Positions 5,010 to 6,734 of a stretch of DNA of 6,734 bases are shown piece by piece; within the stretch, counting starts at the first letter, position 1, and each line of letters opens with the position of its first letter. Where the stretch lies: assembly GCA_964592115.1 (NCBI GenBank), contig CAZQCP010000147.1:1-6734 (forward strand), read 5' to 3'. This DNA is from Sva-07 sp964592115 (GTDB lineage: Bacteria > Actinomycetota > Acidimicrobiia > Acidimicrobiales > Ilumatobacteraceae). The notes under the pieces are model-generated. The model made no database searches. It had not been told where the DNA came from and saw only the letters and a list, made by a program, of their open reading frames with translations. The position numbers were made by a program, and so were the translations under genes.

Positions 5010-5864
5010 TCAGTTCCGCAGGTAGGACAAGAGGCGCAGCAGCTCGAGGTAGAGCCACACGAGCGTCACGACGAGACCGAGCGCGGCCACCCACTCGTAG
5101 GACTTCGGCATGCCAGAGGCGGTCGCCCGCTCGATGAAGTCGAAGTCGAGCGCCAGGTTCATCGCCGCAAGGCCGCACACGAACACCGAAAAGGCGATGC
5201 TCATCGCCATGTTGTCGCCGTTGAGGAACGGCAGGCTGGCACCGAACATGCTCATGATCCACGAGCCGAGGTACAGCACCATCACGCCGAGCGTGGCGAA
5301 GATGACGACCCGACGGAACTTGTCGGTGACCTTGATGATGCGAGTGCGGTACAGCAGCAGCATCACGGCGAACACCGAGGCGGTCGCCATGACCGCCTGG
5401 AGCACGATGCCGTCGTAGAACGTCTCGTAGCCCTTGGAGATGGCGCCAACAGCGAAGCCGTAGCCGATCGCGTAGACCGGACCGAAGAGCTTCGCCAGGT
5501 TCGGCTTGGCCATCGAGATGATCACGGCGATGAAACCGACGATGATCCCGACGAAGGCGAGCGGCGGGAACTGGAACGTCTCGACGCCGTTGTCGAGCGT
5601 GGGGCCGGCGGCGGCGTTCCACCCGAAGACAGCCGAGACCAACAGCAAGACGAGCAACGCCACCGACGCGGTGATCGTGCCGTTGATGGTCATCGCCTTC
5701 TCCCAGGCGCTGACGGGACCGTCGGTGACAGGCGTGACCGGTGTGTGGGTGCCGGCCTGCGGAGCGCCCCACCCGGCGGTGCCCGCGCCGCCCGCCGGGG
5801 CGGTCGCGCGGTACTGCTGGGAGGCCTTGTTGAAGGATTCCTCGTTGAACACTGGATTCGACAT
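5010..5864 (-). CDS. Bax inhibitor-1/YccA family membrane protein (TMBIM-like)
   Basis: A 284-residue member of the Bax inhibitor-1/YccA family; the characterised bacterial homologue YetJ is a pH-sensitive calcium leak channel. The first 58 residues are a soluble, Gly/Ala/Pro/Thr-rich tail starting MSNPVFNEESF, as in the actinobacterial branch. Seven hydrophobic helices follow, at about 62-80, 101-118, 128-147, 152-171, 186-206, 218-238 and 256-279. The last loop carries LDFDFIE (238-244) and the final helix contains GLVVTLVWLYLELLRLLSYL. Acidic residues Asp240, Asp242 and Glu245 sit where the family's ion-sensing acidic residues lie, but I could not align them residue by residue. The ATG at 5864 is chosen because a TAGAAT -10 box lies 10 nt upstream; no Shine-Dalgarno sequence is visible. 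The gene is divergent from the sigma factor and upstream of the HEXXH gene. Its role in this organism is unknown. Confidence 0.92.
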   Translation of the reverse strand: MSNPVFNEESFNKASQQYRATAPAGGAGTAGWGAPQAGTHTPVTPVTDGPVSAWEKAMTINGTITASVALLVLLLVSAVFGWNAAAGPTLDNGVETFQFPPLAFVGIIVGFIAVIISMAKPNLAKLFGPVYAIGYGFAVGAISKGYETFYDGIVLQAVMATASVFAVMLLLYRTRIIKVTDKFRRVVIFATLGVMVLYLGSWIMSMFGASLPFLNGDNMAMSIAFSVFVCGLAAMNLALDFDFIERATASGMPKSYEWVAALGLVVTLVWLYLELLRLLSYLRN

Positions 5865-5874
5865 GGTCCGACGG

Positions 5875-5880
5875 ATTCTA
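5875..5880 (-). promoter_or_regulatory. -10 box (TAGAAT) of the Bax1-family gene
   Basis: TAGAAT on the minus strand is a near-consensus actinobacterial -10 hexamer and lies 10 nt before the ATG at 5864. Transcription would start within a few bases of the ATG, giving a leaderless or very short-leader mRNA. No clear -35 hexamer is seen 16-18 nt upstream. Confidence 0.55.
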
Positions 5881-6008
5881 CCCGCTCGCCACGATGCACA
5901 CGAGGAGATGTCGCAACACCGACCTCACATTGCCGTATCGCTGCGGGCGATCCATCCCTCACCCGCATCTCGAAGTGTGATATCTGTGTTGCCGTTCTGC
6001 TCCATTGG
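5881..6008. other. Divergent intergenic region with no gene seen
   Basis: This stretch separates the Bax1-family promoter from the sigma-factor promoter. It is less GC-rich than the genes. I find no convincing ORF, RNA gene or long palindrome in it. It has a short GATATC palindrome near 5982 and two loosely similar segments (CACATTGCCGT and TGTGTTGCCGT) that might be paired activator sites, but the similarity is too short to rely on. Confidence 0.5.
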
Positions 6009-6036
6009 TTGACCGGCTCGCCCACCTCGGTATCGT
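6009..6036 (+). promoter_or_regulatory. Promoter of the sigma-factor gene (TTGACC, 16 nt, TATCGT)
   Basis: A -35 hexamer TTGACC (6009-6014) and a -10 hexamer TATCGT (6031-6036) are separated by 16 nt, a good match to a housekeeping sigma-70 promoter. Transcription would start near 6043, giving a leader of about 155 nt before the GTG at 6198. That is unusually long beside the leaderless genes elsewhere in the window. Confidence 0.6.
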
Positions 6037-6048
6037 GACCGCCGTCTC

Positions 6049-6189
6049 ATGTCGACCGTCGTGATCGTTTCCGGACGGCCAGCCTCTTCACTGGTTCCGT
6101 CATCATCGACCCCGGCATTCGACGCTCATGCACGCCGAATCGTCCACGGCGACTCCGGTCGAGGCCGGATCGCCGACCGACCGAAGTAG
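6049..6189 (+). CDS. Possible 46-aa upstream ORF in the sigma-factor leader
   Basis: An uninterrupted frame runs from ATG 6049 (peptide begins MSTVVIVSGRPASSLVPSS and ends RIADRPK) to a TAG at 6187-6189. The ATG lies about 6 nt after the predicted transcription start, and the stop codon is embedded in the sigma gene's ribosome binding site (TAGGAG). That arrangement allows translational coupling or leader-peptide control. Against it, third-position G/C preference is clearly weaker than in the neighbouring genes, the start has no ribosome binding site, and the peptide matches nothing I know. It may be a chance frame in a GC-rich leader. Confidence 0.25.
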   Translation: MSTVVIVSGRPASSLVPSSSTPAFDAHARRIVHGDSGRGRIADRPK

Positions 6190-6192
6190 GAG
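6188..6192 (+). promoter_or_regulatory. Ribosome binding site of the sigma factor
   Basis: AGGAG lies 5 nt before GTG 6198 and is the strongest Shine-Dalgarno sequence in the window. It fixes the start, which places region 1.2 only about ten residues from the N-terminus. Confidence 0.8.
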
Positions 6193-6197
6193 CACAA

Positions 6198-6734
6198 GTG
6201 GCAAAAGATCGCGTCGACCGTGACGACGAAGACCTCGTCCGTCTCTACCTCACCGACATCGGGCAGTACACGCTGCTGACCAAGGACGACGAGGTCCGGC
6301 TGGCGAAGGCCATCGAGGCTGGCAACGAGGCCATCGCGGAGCTCGACGCCAGTGAGAACCTCACCGCGGCGCGCAAACGCGAGCTGCGCCGCACCGCTCG
6401 CCAAGGTGAAGAGGCCGAGCGGCAGTTCGTGCAGTCGAACCTGCGCCTGGTGGTCTCGATCGCCAAGAAGTATCAGGCGTCTGGCCTGCCGCTGCTCGAC
6501 CTCATCCAGGAGGGCAACCTCGGCCTGATGCACGCCGTCGAGAAGTTCGACTGGCGCAAGGGCTTCAAGTTCTCCACCTACGCCACGTGGTGGATCCGCC
6601 AGGCGATCACCCGCGGCATCGCCAACACCGGCCGCACGATCCGCCTTCCGGTCCATGCCGGCGACACGCTCGCGAGGCTCCAGAAGGCGCGCTCGCGCCT
6701 CGAGCTGAAGTACGGCCGCCCGGCGACGCTCTCC
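6198..6734 (+). CDS. RNA polymerase sigma factor, sigma-70 (RpoD/SigA) family, N-terminal part
   Basis: The gene is cut by the right edge after 179 codons. It encodes a promoter-recognition subunit of RNA polymerase. Region 1.2 lies at about 11-42 (DLVRLYLTDIGQYTLLTKDDE). Region 2 runs from about 73 to 143 and includes NLRLVVSIAKKY (core binding), LLDLIQEGNLGLMHAVEKFDW, and the -10 melting and recognition helix FKFSTYATWWIRQAITRGIAN. Region 3.0 starts at RTIRLPVH (146-153). There is no region 1.1 and no long N-terminal extension of the HrdB/SigA type, and after RTIRLPVH the protein reads AGDTLARLQ instead of the usual MVE-type sequence of primary sigma factors. Both features suggest a group 2 (RpoD-like alternative) factor or a divergent primary one; regions 3 and 4 outside the window are needed to decide. 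The GTG start is set by AGGAG 5 nt upstream. Confidence 0.93.
   Translation, partial: MAKDRVDRDDEDLVRLYLTDIGQYTLLTKDDEVRLAKAIEAGNEAIAELDASENLTAARKRELRRTARQGEEAERQFVQSNLRLVVSIAKKYQASGLPLLDLIQEGNLGLMHAVEKFDWRKGFKFSTYATWWIRQAITRGIANTGRTIRLPVHAGDTLARLQKARSRLELKYGRPATLS

Noticed and set aside
4942..5772. Upstream extension of the HEXXH reading frame across the Bax1-family gene
   Set aside because: The frame stays open, but the translation is Arg/His-rich shadow sequence overlapping a clear seven-helix protein on the same strand in another frame. The gene must start within or after the inverted-repeat element.
6128..6223. Second short frame (ATG 6128) overlapping the sigma-factor start
   Set aside because: It has no ribosome binding site, runs out of frame into the sigma gene and ends soon after, with nothing to suggest that it is translated.

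Overview
The window is GC-rich chromosomal DNA with strong G/C preference at third codon positions, GTG starts, and several starts only 8-10 nt downstream of a TANNNT -10 box, as expected for leaderless or near-leaderless mRNAs. Together with the protein types (actinobacterial-style Bax inhibitor-1 protein, ABC1 kinase, RpoD-like sigma factor) this points to an actinobacterium. An Acidimicrobiia/Ilumatobacter-like organism is my guess, made from recall and not tested.

Layout. Positions 1-1168 (minus) hold two sugar-type ABC permeases of the MalF/UgpA and MalG/UgpE kind; the second runs off the left edge. A divergent intergenic region (1169-1305) carries a perfect 12-bp palindrome and a GC-rich hairpin. 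On the plus strand follow a small acidic protein that looks like a DksA/TraR zinc finger without its cysteines (1306-1593) and, 13 nt later, an ABC1/UbiB/AarF-type atypical kinase (1607-3055). Next come two copies of a 47-bp hairpin-forming direct repeat (3077-3185), then a soluble epoxide hydrolase (3223-4197). Two minus-strand genes converge on it: an unfamiliar HEXXH-containing membrane-associated protein (4225 to about 4941) and, upstream of that, a Bax inhibitor-1/YccA family protein (5010-5864). They are separated by a 110-bp REP/BIME-like inverted-repeat element (4891-5000) that also appears to supply the N-terminal codons of the HEXXH gene. Divergently from the Bax1 gene, a promoter and a leader of about 155 nt with a possible 46-codon uORF precede an RpoD-family sigma factor (6198 onward), cut by the right edge.

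The genes do not form one pathway. Likely transcription units are the two permeases; the DksA-like gene with the kinase; the epoxide hydrolase alone; the Bax1 gene with possible read-through into the HEXXH gene; and the sigma factor. I see no defence system, mobile gene, CRISPR array, tRNA or rRNA. The most unusual content is the two families of extragenic palindromic repeats, the cysteine-less DksA-like protein, the HEXXH protein and the sigma-factor leader.
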